Source of the DNA: Actinomadura sp. J1-007
GTDB taxonomy: Bacteria > Actinomycetota > Actinomycetes > Streptosporangiales > Streptosporangiaceae
Reading direction: 5' to 3'
DNA length: 64,000 nt
NCBI RefSeq assembly: GCF_009793335.1
Contig: NZ_WING01000001.1
Location: forward strand, 7,254,001 to 7,318,000
Of this stretch, positions 8,653-18,642 are shown piece by piece (positions within the stretch are counted from its first letter, which is position 1; each line of letters opens with the position of its first letter). The position numbers and the translations under genes are program-made. Below the pieces are notes generated by a model. It was not told the origin of the DNA and searched no databases. It saw only the letters and a list, made by a program, of their open reading frames with translations.

Positions 8653-9909
8653 ATGGAATTGCGGGTCCCCCGGCGGATCCTGCGGATGATCGTTCTCAAG
8701 CGTGGGCGCGCGGCCCTGGACGCGCTCGAACATCTCGTCGGCGGCCTCGGCACCACCCTGCCCGCGTTCATCGTCCTGGTGTGGCTTCTTGCGGTCGCGC
8801 TGCTGTGCGTCGTCGGCGTCGGCCTGCTGCTGGCGCCCACCCTGCCCCGGCTCGTTCGGGCACCGGCCGACCGCGAGCGCGCCCGGCTGTCGCGGTGGGG
8901 TCCCGAGATCACCGCGATGGGCCCCGCACCGTCCGGCGTGCGCGCCGCACTCGCCGATCCGGTCGTACGGCGGGAGCTGCGCTGGCTGCTGACGCACGGC
9001 ACGCTGGGCCTGGCCATTGGCGCGGTCGGGGCGACGCTGGCCGTGCAGGCGGTCCAGGACATCAGCTACCCGCTGTGGTGGCGGATGCTGCCCCGCGACG
9101 ACGCCAGCCCGAACCTGGTGTTCTGGAGCGTGCGCGATGATCTCGACGCCGTTGCGGTCGCGTTCTACGGACTGGCGCTCGCCGCCGTCTTCGTCGTCGT
9201 CGGACCGTGGATGGCCCGGTTGCAGGCGTGGCCGGGGCGGCGCCTGCTGGCGCCCCCGGCCGACATGGACCTGTCGCTGCAGATCGCGCAGCTCTCGGCC
9301 ACCCGAGCCGCGGCGCTGGACGCGCACGCGACGGAACTGCGGCGCATCGAGCGCTCGCTGCACGATGGGACGCAGAACCGGCTTGTCGCCGCGACCGTCC
9401 TGATCGGCGGGACCCGCCGGGCGCTGGCCCGCGATCCCGCCCGCGCGGAGGCGATGCTCGCGCAGGCCCAGGACGCCGCGGAGACCGCGCTGGCCGAGCT
9501 CCGCACGGTCGTGCGCGGCATCCTGCCGCCGATTCTGGATGATCGTGGGCTCGCCGCGGCGCTGGCCGGGCTCGCCGCGGACTGCGGGGTCCCCTGCCGG
9601 ACCGACATCGACATCCCCGCGCGATGCGCCGCGTCCGTCGAGGCCACCGCCTACTTCGTGACGGCCGAGGCGCTCACCAACGTCTCCCGGCACAGCCGCG
9701 CCCGGTCTGCCGCCCTCGCCGTGCGGTGGCGGGACGGCCTGCTGTCCGTGCGGATCGAGGACGACGGGATCGGCGGCGCGGTCGCGGGCCGGGGCTCGGG
9801 GCTGGCCGGCATCCGCGGTCGGATCGAGGCGCACGACGGCCGGTTCGCGGTGACCAGCCCGCCTGGCGGGCCGACCGTTCTGGAGATGGAGCTGCCATGC
9901 GGGTCGTGA
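8653..9909 (+). CDS. Two-component sensor histidine kinase (NarL/DesK class)
   Basis: 418-residue membrane kinase. TM segments lie near residues 40-65, 115-135 and 170-190. A HisKA_3 dimerisation helix holds the phospho-accepting His at about residue 237 in SLHDGTQNRL, followed by a HATPase domain with EALTNVSRHS (N-box) and DDGIGG (G1). ATG 8653 is chosen because GGAAAGGCGG precedes it; an ORF extension upstream lacks coding character. The stop overlaps the response-regulator start by 13 bases. By position it probably controls the adjacent FtsX-type exporter (inference). Confidence 0.9.
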   Translation: MELRVPRRILRMIVLKRGRAALDALEHLVGGLGTTLPAFIVLVWLLAVALLCVVGVGLLLAPTLPRLVRAPADRERARLSRWGPEITAMGPAPSGVRAALADPVVRRELRWLLTHGTLGLAIGAVGATLAVQAVQDISYPLWWRMLPRDDASPNLVFWSVRDDLDAVAVAFYGLALAAVFVVVGPWMARLQAWPGRRLLAPPADMDLSLQIAQLSATRAAALDAHATELRRIERSLHDGTQNRLVAATVLIGGTRRALARDPARAEAMLAQAQDAAETALAELRTVVRGILPPILDDRGLAAALAGLAADCGVPCRTDIDIPARCAASVEATAYFVTAEALTNVSRHSRARSAALAVRWRDGLLSVRIEDDGIGGAVAGRGSGLAGIRGRIEAHDGRFAVTSPPGGPTVLEMELPCGS

Positions 9910-10556
9910 TCGCCGACGATGACTACCTGCTCCGCGAAGGGGTGGCGATGCTGCTGCGCGCCGAGTCGCTGGACGTGGTGGCGACCGCCGACTCCCCGGA
10001 GACCTTTCTCAAGGCCGTGGACGAGCACGAGCCGGACGTCGTGATCGTCGACGTGCGGATGCCGCCCACCCACACCGACGAGGGCATCAAGGCGGCGGTC
10101 GAGGCGCGGCGTCGGCGGCCCGGCCTTCCGGTGCTGGTGCTGTCGGCGTACGTGGAGCAGACGTTCGCCACCGACCTCCTCGCCGGCGGCAGCGACCGGC
10201 TCGGCTACTTGCTCAAAGAGCGGGTCGGCCGCGTCGAGCAGTTCCTGGACGCGCTGCAGCGGGTGGTCGAGGGCGGTACGGCCATCGACCCCGAGGTCGT
10301 CGCGCAGATGCTCGTCCGGTCCCATCCCGACAGCAGGCTGGAGCGGCTCACCGCCCGGGAGCGCGACGTGCTGCGGCTGATGGCCGAGGGACTGGGCAAC
10401 ACGTCCATCGCCGAACGGCTCTTCGTCACCGAGGGCGCCGTGCACAAGCACATTCGCAACATCTTCGCCAAGCTCGACCTGACGCCCACCGATCGCGCGG
10501 ACCGCAGGGTCACCGCGGTCCTGCGCTATCTGGAGAGTGTTCCGAAGCGCAGGTAG
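9897..10556 (+). CDS. Response regulator, NarL/LuxR family
   Basis: 219-residue regulator. The receiver domain has the acidic pocket (IADDDY), phospho-accepting Asp52 in IVDVRMPP and a conserved Lys in GYLLKERVG. A C-terminal GerE HTH follows (LTARERDVLRLMAEGLGNTSIAERL...VHKHIRNIFAKLDL). It overlaps the kinase gene, so the two are made as a pair. Confidence 0.95.
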   Translation: MRVVIADDDYLLREGVAMLLRAESLDVVATADSPETFLKAVDEHEPDVVIVDVRMPPTHTDEGIKAAVEARRRRPGLPVLVLSAYVEQTFATDLLAGGSDRLGYLLKERVGRVEQFLDALQRVVEGGTAIDPEVVAQMLVRSHPDSRLERLTARERDVLRLMAEGLGNTSIAERLFVTEGAVHKHIRNIFAKLDLTPTDRADRRVTAVLRYLESVPKRR

Positions 10557-10592
10557 CTCGGCGGAGGCCGCCTTGCTCGCGTGAGCGGCGGG

Positions 10593-10862
10593 CTATGCGA
10601 CCTCGAGTAGTTGACGCAGAAGGCCGTCGAGGCAAACGAGGCCAGCGAGGTTGCCTTCGGAAAGCGCGTCAGCGTCCACGAGCAGCTCGCGCAGGTGTTC
10701 GGCCAGGTCGCCAAGGCCCTCCATCGTCGCGAGGCCATCCGGCCGTACCCGCCAACGCCGCAGCCTGCTGGGCGTGTACGCCGCCCGGCCGCGCACCGGG
10801 TTCCGGCCCGGCCGCGGCGGGACAAGGCCGGCGCGCCGCGCGTTCACCCGGCCGGATGACAC
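10593..10862 (-). CDS. Short hypothetical ORF or fragment
   Basis: The C-terminal half (from MEGLGDLAEHLRELL to LRQLLEVA) looks like a real amphipathic helical protein, while the first ~40 residues look like random arginine-rich high-GC translation. It may be the tail of a decayed gene. Family not recognised. The stretch 10863-11058 beyond it shows nothing. Confidence 0.3.
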   Translation of the reverse strand: MSSGRVNARRAGLVPPRPGRNPVRGRAAYTPSRLRRWRVRPDGLATMEGLGDLAEHLRELLVDADALSEGNLAGLVCLDGLLRQLLEVA

Positions 10863-11058
10863 GCGATCATGCCTCGCCCCCGGTCGGATTCCTGAACCCG
10901 GCGCAGGTCACCGGCGCTGAGGCGCGGCGGCCACGCGGGCTGGACGGCGGTGGGCTTCGGACAGTACGTCGAGCCGGCCCATCCGACCGCTTGCCGGCGC
11001 AAGCGCCACCTCATGATCGTCTCAGCGTGGGTTCTGACTCATGCGGGCTGTGGGTCCC

Positions 11059-11574
11059 CTAGGTGGGGTCTGGCTCGGAGAGATCGAGCCATTGCTCATG
11101 CACCGGTACCTGCCAGGGGAGCAGCCGGACGAGCGCCGGGCCCAGGGCCGGATCGTGCTCGAAGACGATCCTCTTGCGGCGATGCCGCCATTGCACCTGC
11201 AGCGATGTCTCCTGGTAGCCCTTTTCGGTATCGCCTGAGTGTTCGACAAGCACCGCGCTCACCTCGGCGATGGGCACCGTCCGCACCCGCGCGGGACTTT
11301 CGAAGCGGACCTGTGCCCTGGTGAACTCGATCACGCGGAGGACGTAGTGGCTTCTGATCAGCCCCACGCAGATGGTGAGTATCAGCAGCCCGCCGAGCAC
11401 GAGCAGACTCCAGGCATACCCCCTGTCAGAAGGCTTTCGGTCGGTCGCCAGCCCCACCATCGAAAAGATCCACATGAGGGCGAATCCGATCACGCCCATC
11501 GGGGCGTACGAAGTCTCGCACCGCACCCGCGCCTCAGCGTCCACCATGACTCCCTGCCGAGGAATCACGACCAT
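11059..11574 (-). CDS. Two-TM membrane protein of unknown function
   Basis: 171 residues: a short N-terminal segment, two adjacent transmembrane helices (GVIGFALMWIFSMVGLA and SLLVLGGLLILTICVGLI), then a cytoplasmic beta-rich domain (VIEFTRAQVRFESPARVRTVPIAEVSAVLVEH) like a PH-type fold. An alternative start is ATG 11547; neither start has an ideal ribosome site. No family recognised. Confidence 0.6.
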   Translation of the reverse strand: MVVIPRQGVMVDAEARVRCETSYAPMGVIGFALMWIFSMVGLATDRKPSDRGYAWSLLVLGGLLILTICVGLIRSHYVLRVIEFTRAQVRFESPARVRTVPIAEVSAVLVEHSGDTEKGYQETSLQVQWRHRRKRIVFEHDPALGPALVRLLPWQVPVHEQWLDLSEPDPT

Positions 11575-11820
11575 CGACGACGCGGTGATCCACCCCCCGC
11601 GTCAAGTCGCCTCAGGCGCAACGCTAGGGCGCATCACCCGGGAGGGGACCCGGCCGGCGGACAGGCCACGCCACCTACCTGCCTGAATGGCCCAGACGGC
11701 GGCTGGCGGGGCCCCCTCACCAATAGGCCAACCCGCGCTGGCGCCCTCCGCCCGGCAACTCCTTGCCAGGCACTCACAGACGGCGAGGTCCAAAGACGAC
11801 TTCCTACCGGTCAGGGCGAT

Positions 11821-12306
11821 CTAGACCCGTCTTAGGAGCATCCACGCGGGTGTGATCGCGACCGCGATCATTCCGATTCCCAGCCAAGCACGGCGGGCAC
11901 CCCAGATGGTCGGGCGGTGCGGCCGTTGGGCGGGCGGTACCGTGGCGGCGATCTGGTCCACCCGTTGTTGGATCTGGCGTTGGTCGGCGTCCGACAGCCC
12001 GTCGGCGCCCAGGCTTTCCGACAGCGCCATCACCTCATCGGTCTGCTCGGCAGTGAAGCCGGGCAGCTCACCCTCATACCCCCATCCACCAGCGAACCGG
12101 CTGGGAATGCAGCTCAACTGCTTTCCGTCTTCGACGTTGAGGTGCACCGGCCCTTCGTCACATCCACCGCGGCCGTGAACGAACTCGATCTTGTACGGCG
12201 GGTGAGCGCGGCGCTGTTCCAGATAGCCGACCAGGGTGAATATGCCGCCGAAGACAACGACTCCCAGGGTCCCTAAAAGGGCCAGGACGCTCAGCAAAGC
12301 ACGCAT
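11821..12306 (-). CDS. Hypothetical protein with N- and C-terminal membrane anchors
   Basis: 161 residues with a TM helix at the N-terminus (LLSVLALLGTLGVVVFGGIF), a middle extracytoplasmic part with three cysteines, and a second TM helix at the end (IGMIAVAITPAWMLL). ATG 12306 is chosen because GGAAG sits just upstream and the hydrophobic helix follows at once; the longer ORF to 12579 has no coding character. Function unknown. Confidence 0.55.
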   Translation of the reverse strand: MRALLSVLALLGTLGVVVFGGIFTLVGYLEQRRAHPPYKIEFVHGRGGCDEGPVHLNVEDGKQLSCIPSRFAGGWGYEGELPGFTAEQTDEVMALSESLGADGLSDADQRQIQQRVDQIAATVPPAQRPHRPTIWGARRAWLGIGMIAVAITPAWMLLRRV

Positions 12307-12894
12307 GCGCTTCCTTCGTTCAACGGACACCACCCGGACGGCATCGAGGCACCTCGATGCTCCCTTCAGAATCCCGCCGAGCAGAGGGGAGGGGTCCCTG
12401 CAGAAGAACTGCGCCCCTCCCGGCTCGCCCTCGGGCCATGGAACGCCGTGGCCGGCCAGTCCTACCTGGCGGGCGATCCGCTCGTCCCGGCCCGTGCGCA
12501 GATCGGCGACGTCAGCGCGTGTTATCCGGGATCCTTCAGGGCCTGCTTCCGAACCTTGGAGATCTCCAGCGCTGCCCAACGGCTAGGCGTTTCGCGCGTC
12601 CCGGGGCGGAACGGGCCCCGGGCCGGGCCGTGCGGAAGGAGTCGGCGGCGTCGGCCCGGTTCGGTGTCCGCTTACGCCGACCGCTGGGTCGTCTTTCGGT
12701 GGCGCTGGCTCCAAGTGCGCTGAACGGTGAGCCGGGTCCCCTCCCGAGTCACGTCGTTTACGCTGCCCATGGGGCGAGTGTCAGCCGGTTGGAGTCACTG
12801 TGCCCTCGCGCCACGACCCTGGCGTCCTACCGGTGGGCGCGGCAGGCGGCCGCGATCACTCTTGCATGACGAGCCGGAGTGAAGGGAGCAAGCG
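12307..12894. other. 588-base intergenic region, no gene seen
   Basis: Divergent gap between two hypothetical genes. Open frames here are arginine-rich shadows. The only clear signal is the ribosome site AGGGAG just before 12895. Confidence 0.55.
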
Positions 12895-13443
12895 ATGGCA
12901 TGGTTCGGTCGGCTACGGAAGCCGGGCCCTTCACGTATTCCGCTGGCGAGCAATGAACCGATCGAACGCTGGCAGCGCCGGGTGGCAGAGGCCGGTCTGC
13001 GGCTCGTCGAGATCAAGAAGAACAACCAAGGCGCCGTTTACCAGGTGCTCGCCGGAGAAGACCCGGCAAGAGCCAAGGATTTTCTGCGGAAAGAACCGAT
13101 TGATAAAGAGCTGTACTACATCATCGTAGAGACGCCCGACGGGAACTGGGGCACCGACATCAAGGGCCTCTTCCTGGAGAGATTGCGGCCTTGGCAGATG
13201 GATACCGCGAACACGGATTGCCAAGGCGCGATCAGTGGCATGATCGACATGAACCAGAGCATCAGGGCCGCCGCCCGCGGAGTCACCGACAACTTCGTCG
13301 TCGAGGTGTGCTGCGGGCGATGCGGGCACGAATGGATCGACGGAATCCGCTACCGGAACCTCACGGTGGTCCGATGCCCCACCTGCGAGGCCCGCAACCT
13401 AATCGACTCAGACGGCTACACATTCGCAGAGTACGACTACTGA
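12895..13443 (+). CDS. Hypothetical protein with C-terminal zinc ribbon
   Basis: 182 residues. The N-terminal two-thirds is soluble, with normal codon use and an unusual number of Lys and Asn for this genome. The C-terminal part has two Cys pairs, CGRCGHEW and CPTCEA, about 20 residues apart, forming a rubredoxin-like zinc ribbon. A good AGGGAG ribosome site precedes ATG 12895. It resembles proteins encoded beside immunity or toxin loci, but I do not recognise the family. Confidence 0.75.
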   Translation: MAWFGRLRKPGPSRIPLASNEPIERWQRRVAEAGLRLVEIKKNNQGAVYQVLAGEDPARAKDFLRKEPIDKELYYIIVETPDGNWGTDIKGLFLERLRPWQMDTANTDCQGAISGMIDMNQSIRAAARGVTDNFVVEVCCGRCGHEWIDGIRYRNLTVVRCPTCEARNLIDSDGYTFAEYDY

Positions 13444-14006
13444 TTCGCTCAGCGGACGTTCTGTCTCACTCCGATGCTCAACGGGGCTACTCCAGGATCA
13501 GAGAAGTTTGTGATCACAATGGAAGGCCCTCCTCGTTACGGTCCCGCTACGTAACGACGATCGAGCCAGAAATCAAAATGTCTATGGCCCCAGACGGGCG
13601 ACTTGCCGGTGCGGCGCAGATGCACGGGCCACCAGCGCCACGACCGCCAGCAGGGCGCTGAGCCCCGCTACCGCGGCGGGGCGCCCTGCGGTGCGCAGCC
13701 CCCACCGGCCGGACCCCCAACCCGCAGACGCACCCCCGGCCCCTTCACCGCCTTCGCCGCCGTTAGCGGCAGCACGGTCCTCGTGGCTCCCATCGGTGGG
13801 CCGACTCGGGGGAGTGGACGGGGATGGGCGCAGGGATCTGCTCGGTCGCGGTGAACTGGCCGAGGACCGGCGATGCGTTCTCGAAGGGGCCGTGCCAGCC
13901 TGGTGCCGGGCATTCAGCGGTCCCGTCGGTCCCAGTTCCGGCAATGGTCGAGTGGCCCGTTGGCTGGCTGGGGTTGTGAGGTGGCTGCGCTGTGCGGTCC
14001 CGGTCC
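13444..14006. other. Intergenic region with a decayed leftward coding remnant
   Basis: On the minus strand about 13582-13700 encodes what looks like a C-terminal membrane anchor (AAVAGLSALLAVVALVARA) preceded by a Gly/Ala linker. Further upstream another frame reads FENASPVLGQFTATEQIPAPI before a stop. No single frame joins them to a start. It may be the wreck of an exported, C-terminally anchored protein; the family is not identified. Confidence 0.35.
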
Positions 14007-15227
14007 TTATGGCCGCAGGTGTTGGCACAAGCGGTCGATGTGCTCTTCGGTCAGGTGCGGCATGGCGATGAGGTGGCTTTGTTCGCCGGCGTCGAGCAGG
14101 TGCCAGGTCTCCAGGACGTCGTCGGCGGGGCGTTGGAAGCCGACGATGATGGAGTGGGGGACGCGGCGCGGGTCGGCGCCGCATTCGCGCAGGCGTTGTT
14201 CGGCGTATTCGGCGATGTGCAGGCAGTGCCGGGCGCGGCGTTCCAGGCCGTCGCGGCCCAGTCGGCGCAGCGCCCACCAGAGCATCAGCGGCGCCAGCCC
14301 GTCGCGGGAGCCGGTCAGGGTGTAGTCGTCGGCGTCGACCTGGGTGACGTGGGAGCCGACGCGGTGCAGGTGCTCGCGGCGGGCCAGGGCGATCCCGGCG
14401 GGCACGGGCAGGCCGATGACCTTGTGGCCGCTGATGGCCAGGCTGTCGGCTCCGGCGTCGAACGCCCAGGGGCCGTAGCCGGGGATGAAGGGGACGATGA
14501 GGCCGCTGAAGGCGGCGTCGACGTGGAGGTGGACGCGGTGAACGCCGGCCGCGGCCAGGCGCGGGCGGACGGCGGCGACGTCGTCGGCGGCGCCGGTCAT
14601 GGTGGTGCCGACGGTGGCCAGCACCACGGCGGGACGGTCCCGGCGTCGCAGGCAGGCGTCGGTGAGGGCGTCCAGGTCCATGGCGCCGTCGTCGCCGGTG
14701 TCGATCTTGACCTGGTCGAGGTCGAACAGTGAGGTGATCTTGTCGACGGAGTAGTGGGCGTCGGCGGAGGTGTAGAAGACCGCGTCGGGGTAGCGGCGCA
14801 TGCCCAGGTGCACGCCGAAGATGTTGCTCTCGGTGCCGCCGCTGGTGGTGTATCCGGCGACCTGGTCCACCTGGCCGCCGGTCAGGCGGATGAAGAACTC
14901 CAGCACCTGGCGTTCGAACGGCCGGGTGGAGATGTTGTAGCCGGCGGCGGCGTAGGCGGTCCCGACGTTGTTGAGGGAGACGGCCAGGAAGTCGGCCAGC
15001 GGCCGGTAGTCGAAGTCCAGGTTGACCGGGAACCCGATCATCCAGTTCCGCTGGTTCATGCCCCAGTGGGCCAGCAGGCGCAGCAGCTCGTCATCGTGCT
15101 GGCCGTTGGCGGTCCCGGTGCGGGGCTCGTCGCCGATCTCCAGGTCCTCGGGACGGAAGGAGATCGTGCTGGGCCAGCCGGTCTCGGCGGGGTCGGGGCC
15201 GGGACCGGAGGGCGAGGGAATGTTCAT
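14007..15227 (-). CDS. hdc: PLP-dependent histidine decarboxylase
   Basis: 406-residue group II decarboxylase. The segment from NWMIGFPVNLDFDYRPLADF through TSGGTESNIFG, HYSVDKI and the PLP-binding SISGHKVIG (Lys at about 269) matches bacterial histidine decarboxylases such as those of Klebsiella, Acinetobacter and the anguibactin gene angH. The expected product is histamine. HVDAAFSG holds the aspartate that binds the PLP nitrogen. It is divergent from the amidohydrolase and NRPS genes across a 552-base gap. In anguibactin and acinetobactin pathways the same enzyme supplies histamine as the amine that releases a thiazoline or oxazoline chain. An aromatic amino-acid substrate cannot be excluded. 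Confidence 0.85.
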   Translation of the reverse strand: MNIPSPSGPGPDPAETGWPSTISFRPEDLEIGDEPRTGTANGQHDDELLRLLAHWGMNQRNWMIGFPVNLDFDYRPLADFLAVSLNNVGTAYAAAGYNISTRPFERQVLEFFIRLTGGQVDQVAGYTTSGGTESNIFGVHLGMRRYPDAVFYTSADAHYSVDKITSLFDLDQVKIDTGDDGAMDLDALTDACLRRRDRPAVVLATVGTTMTGAADDVAAVRPRLAAAGVHRVHLHVDAAFSGLIVPFIPGYGPWAFDAGADSLAISGHKVIGLPVPAGIALARREHLHRVGSHVTQVDADDYTLTGSRDGLAPLMLWWALRRLGRDGLERRARHCLHIAEYAEQRLRECGADPRRVPHSIIVGFQRPADDVLETWHLLDAGEQSHLIAMPHLTEEHIDRLCQHLRP

Positions 15228-15779
15228 GTCACTCCCGACGGAATGGTGAGGAGGGCTTCACAGGAACCGGGGGTCGTGGCTCTCCTCGGAGAAGGGCCGC
15301 ATGTGCGCCTCGACCGCCCCATGGGCCCGGGGCGATCACTGCATGCCCATGTCGGAGCCTATTCCTCCCATCACACCGGGCCCTGCGTCCATGCCATTCA
15401 GCATGATGCTTCTGCCCTTCTGTGCGTTTATCCTGTTTCTTGTTCTATGACACGGCATGATCGAAGTCAACGGGCCCGATATTTGATCATCGGTCCGGCG
15501 GGAATTTCGGCCCCGACCGGGTGTCCCGCCGTATCGTCCTTGGGCTGGAATGCCCGCTTGCTGTACGTGGCGGCGAGGCGTTGCAGGGGTGAATTCATGG
15601 GGTGAACGGAGGGGATCGCCGCTCGTGCTTCACATTGGGCAGTGGAGAACCGTCAGGGTCGATGTTTTCGGATACTCGATTGCCCATAGGGCATAGTTGG
15701 TAGATCCTCATCTTGGTGCAGAAGGAAGGCGATCCTTTCATCCGCTGAGAATTTCGGATTGAGCTCGTCGGGACGTTCT
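15228..15779. other. 552-base divergent promoter region of the NRPS locus
   Basis: Noticeably more AT-rich than its surroundings (for example 15420-15500 and 15690-15770). It separates the leftward decarboxylase from the rightward biosynthetic genes and should hold both promoters. No open frame with coding character and no obvious palindromic operator seen. Confidence 0.6.
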
Positions 15780-16985
15780 ATGACTGTGGACACCATTGTC
15801 GTCGCTGAGCACATGTGGGATGGGATCTCGCCCGAGGTGCGCGGGCATACGGAAGTGCTGATCAGCGACGGGCGGATCGTCGCGTGTGAAGGCCGTGCCG
15901 ACCGGCCGGCCGGTGCGCGAATCGTGGAGCTGGGCGAGGCGACCCTGCTGCCGGGGTTGATCGACTGCCACGTCCACTGTGTCTCGGGTATGACCTCGTC
16001 GGCGCGATCGGCGCTGGAATCCTTGCCGGTCCTGCGCACGCTGCTGGACAACGGATTCACCACCGTGCGCGACCTTGGCTGCTATACGCCCGAACCGGTG
16101 ACGCTGGAACTGCGGCGGGCTGTGGAGGCCGGAGAGATCCGCGGGCCGCGCATGCTGGTGGCGCCGCGTCTGATCAGTGGCCGCGGAGGCCACGGCGATC
16201 AGACCAGCGAGGTGGCGGCCTGTGCGTGCGAGATCGGCGCACTCGCCGACGGGACCGACGAGATCGTCCGGGCGGTCCGGGAGCAGGTGCGCCAAGGGGC
16301 CGACTGGATCAAGTTCGCCGGCAGCGGCGGGTTCTCCACCAGCGTGGACGACCCCGCGACGGCCGGCTACCGGCAGATCGAGATGGACGCCTTGGTCGAG
16401 GCGGCTCGCGACTTCGGACTGCCCACCGCATGCCATGCGCTCTCCGACACCGGTGTGCGTCGCGCGGCGATGGCCGGGGTCTCGACGATCGAGCACGCGA
16501 CGCTGGCCGACGCCGGAACGCTGCGGTTGCTCGCCGGCCGGCGGATCCCGGTCGTCCCGACCCAGTACCCGATCACCGTCTTCACCGACCGCCTCGACGA
16601 CGAGTCCTTCTGGGCCGACAAGCCGGGCAACGTGCGCGAGCAGGTGCGACGCCATGCCGACGCCCTGCGCGCCGGCCTCGGGCGCATCGCCCGCAGCAAC
16701 GTGGAGATCGCCTTCGGCTCCGACGCCGGAACCTTCGACCACGCCGACAACTGGCGTGAGTTCCCCACTCTGGTGCGCTCAGGGCTCAGCCCGTCGCGCG
16801 CGCTTCAGGCGGCCACCACCGTCGCCGCCCGGGTGCTGCGCCGTCCCGACCTCGGCCGTATCGAACCCGGCGTCCCCGCTGACATCATCGCCGTACCCGA
16901 AAGCCCGTTGCGCGATATCGACGCGCTCGGCCACGTGGAGTTCGTCATGCAGGCGGGCATCGTCCGGCGCGGACCGGGGGAGTGA
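15780..16985 (+). CDS. Metal-dependent amidohydrolase (imidazolonepropionase/prolidase-like)
   Basis: 401-residue amidohydrolase-superfamily TIM barrel. Metal ligands are visible: DCHVHC (HxH), the Lys in WIKFAGSGGF, His in TACHALS and IEHAT, and Asp in FGSDAGTF. This matches the two-metal cyclic-amide or dipeptide-hydrolysing group (Xaa-Pro dipeptidase/HutI-like). ATG 15780 is preferred over an upstream TTG. Next to a histidine decarboxylase it may act on an imidazole amide, open a cyclic intermediate or remove a protecting acyl group; which of these is not decidable from sequence. Confidence 0.8.
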   Translation: MTVDTIVVAEHMWDGISPEVRGHTEVLISDGRIVACEGRADRPAGARIVELGEATLLPGLIDCHVHCVSGMTSSARSALESLPVLRTLLDNGFTTVRDLGCYTPEPVTLELRRAVEAGEIRGPRMLVAPRLISGRGGHGDQTSEVAACACEIGALADGTDEIVRAVREQVRQGADWIKFAGSGGFSTSVDDPATAGYRQIEMDALVEAARDFGLPTACHALSDTGVRRAAMAGVSTIEHATLADAGTLRLLAGRRIPVVPTQYPITVFTDRLDDESFWADKPGNVREQVRRHADALRAGLGRIARSNVEIAFGSDAGTFDHADNWREFPTLVRSGLSPSRALQAATTVAARVLRRPDLGRIEPGVPADIIAVPESPLRDIDALGHVEFVMQAGIVRRGPGE

Positions 16986-17313
16986 CGCCCCCCGGGCAGC
17001 CGGGGCGTGATCGTTCCATGCGAGGGCGGAAGACAGTGCCCTGCGCTGCCCTCGCCGGTGTGTCGGGCGGGTGAATTGGGGAAGGCGTTCGGGGTCGGCC
17101 TGTGTTGCCATAGCGGGGCTGTACTCCAGTTGACGGATGCGGGCTTCGATTTGTGAACGGCGTGCGGGCGTGGTGCCAGTGGTCGGTAAGGAATGGCATG
17201 GTCCGCCTCTTCCGATGGCACCTACCTGCCGGGCTACGTTAGAAGCGCTCGGGGGCAGTGTTTTGTGGTGATTTCACCCACATGAGCCCGTTACGTCCGG
17301 ATAGTTCCTATGA
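16986..17313. other. 328-base gap inside the biosynthetic locus
   Basis: No gene seen. The stretch 17220-17310 is AT-richer and may hold a separate promoter for the aminotransferase-NRPS-thioesterase unit. Confidence 0.5.
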
Positions 17314-18642
17314 ATGGATGACGAGGGCCTCATCGAGCGCCATCGAAAGCAGTTTCCCTCTTGGATGTCCACGTTCTATGAACGCCCGCTGGTGCCCACC
17401 CGGGGGAGCGGGAATATTTTGACCGATGCCAGTGGGGAAAGCTATCTGGACTTCTATTCGGCGGTATCCGCCAACATTCTCGGATACGACGTTCCCGAGA
17501 TCTGGGAAGCGGTGCGGGAGCAGTTGCGCAGCGGGATCGTGCACCTGTCGCCGTTCTATGTCAGTCGGCGCCGCGTGGAGCTCGCCGAAAGGCTCGCAGA
17601 GCTGTCGGGCATTCCCGACGCCGTGGTCTCCTTCACCGTTTCGGGCAGCGAGGCGGTGGACCTCGCCCTCTTCCTGGCGACCCTGTATCGCAGGAGCAGC
17701 CATGTGCTCGCCCTGCGGCACGGCTTCCACGGCACCACGTTCGGCGCCATGGCCGTCACCGGCGACCGGCGCTGGGTCGGCATGGGGCTCAGCCCGTTCC
17801 AGGTCGGCTATGCCCGCGGCGGCTACGACCGCCACCACGGCCCGTCCGCCGGACTGGACGACGCCGCCTACGTGCGGGCGTGCGCGCAGGACCTGGCCGA
17901 GTTGATCGGTGCCGGTACCGCCGACCGGGTGGCGGCGCTGATCGTGGAGCCGGTCCAGGGCGTGGCGGGCGCGGCGCCCTTGGCACCGGGTCTGCTGGAG
18001 GCGTACCGGCCGATCCTCCAGCGGGAGGGCATCCTGCTGATCAGCGACGAGGTCCAGACGGGATGGGGCCGTACGGGCGGGCACCTGTGGGGCTACCAGC
18101 ATCACGACGTCGTCCCCGATCTGCTGGTGTTCGGCAAGGGGCTGGGCGGCGGCTTCCCGATCGGCGGGGTGGTGGCGCGCAGGGAGATCATGGAGGCGAT
18201 GACGGGCATGCGGGTCTCCGCGACCAGCGGTGACCCCCTGCCGGTCGCCGCGGCCCTGGCCACGCTCGACCACGTTCAGGCCCACGACCTCCCCGCGAAC
18301 GCGGGCAGGCTCGGCAGCCTGCTGCTGGACGGGCTGCGCGAACGGATCTTCGACACCGCGATCGTGGCGGACGTCAGGGGCCGCGGGCTGCTGCTGGCCA
18401 TCGAGTTCACCGGCCCGGACCGCGATTCGGCGGGGTCGGAGATCGCCGTCCGGGTCCAGGAGGGCTGCCGCCGCAACGGCGTCCTGGTCGGGCTGGGCGG
18501 TGCCGAGGAGCACTGCCTCAGTCTCATGCCGCCGCTCACGCTCACCGAAGCGCAGGCGCGCGAAGGGATGGAGGCGATCGCGTCGGCGGTGCGCGAGGCG
18601 GACCGCGGGATCGCCGCCGACCGCGGCGGTAAGGCGGAATGA
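17314..18642 (+). CDS. Class III PLP aminotransferase (AGXT2-like)
   Basis: 442 residues with class III features: GSEAVDLAL, the HGFHGTTFGA loop, the cofactor-binding ISDEVQTGWGRTG and the Schiff-base lysine (about residue 275) in LLVFGKGLGGGFPIGG. The N-terminus (HRKQFPSWMSTFYERPLVPTRGSG) groups it with alanine-glyoxylate/beta-amino transaminases. It overlaps the NRPS start by four bases, so it belongs to that operon. It could supply or remove an omega-amino group on a precursor or the final chain. The start at 17314 has only a weak ribosome site. Confidence 0.82.
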   Translation: MDDEGLIERHRKQFPSWMSTFYERPLVPTRGSGNILTDASGESYLDFYSAVSANILGYDVPEIWEAVREQLRSGIVHLSPFYVSRRRVELAERLAELSGIPDAVVSFTVSGSEAVDLALFLATLYRRSSHVLALRHGFHGTTFGAMAVTGDRRWVGMGLSPFQVGYARGGYDRHHGPSAGLDDAAYVRACAQDLAELIGAGTADRVAALIVEPVQGVAGAAPLAPGLLEAYRPILQREGILLISDEVQTGWGRTGGHLWGYQHHDVVPDLLVFGKGLGGGFPIGGVVARREIMEAMTGMRVSATSGDPLPVAAALATLDHVQAHDLPANAGRLGSLLLDGLRERIFDTAIVADVRGRGLLLAIEFTGPDRDSAGSEIAVRVQEGCRRNGVLVGLGGAEEHCLSLMPPLTLTEAQAREGMEAIASAVREADRGIAADRGGKAE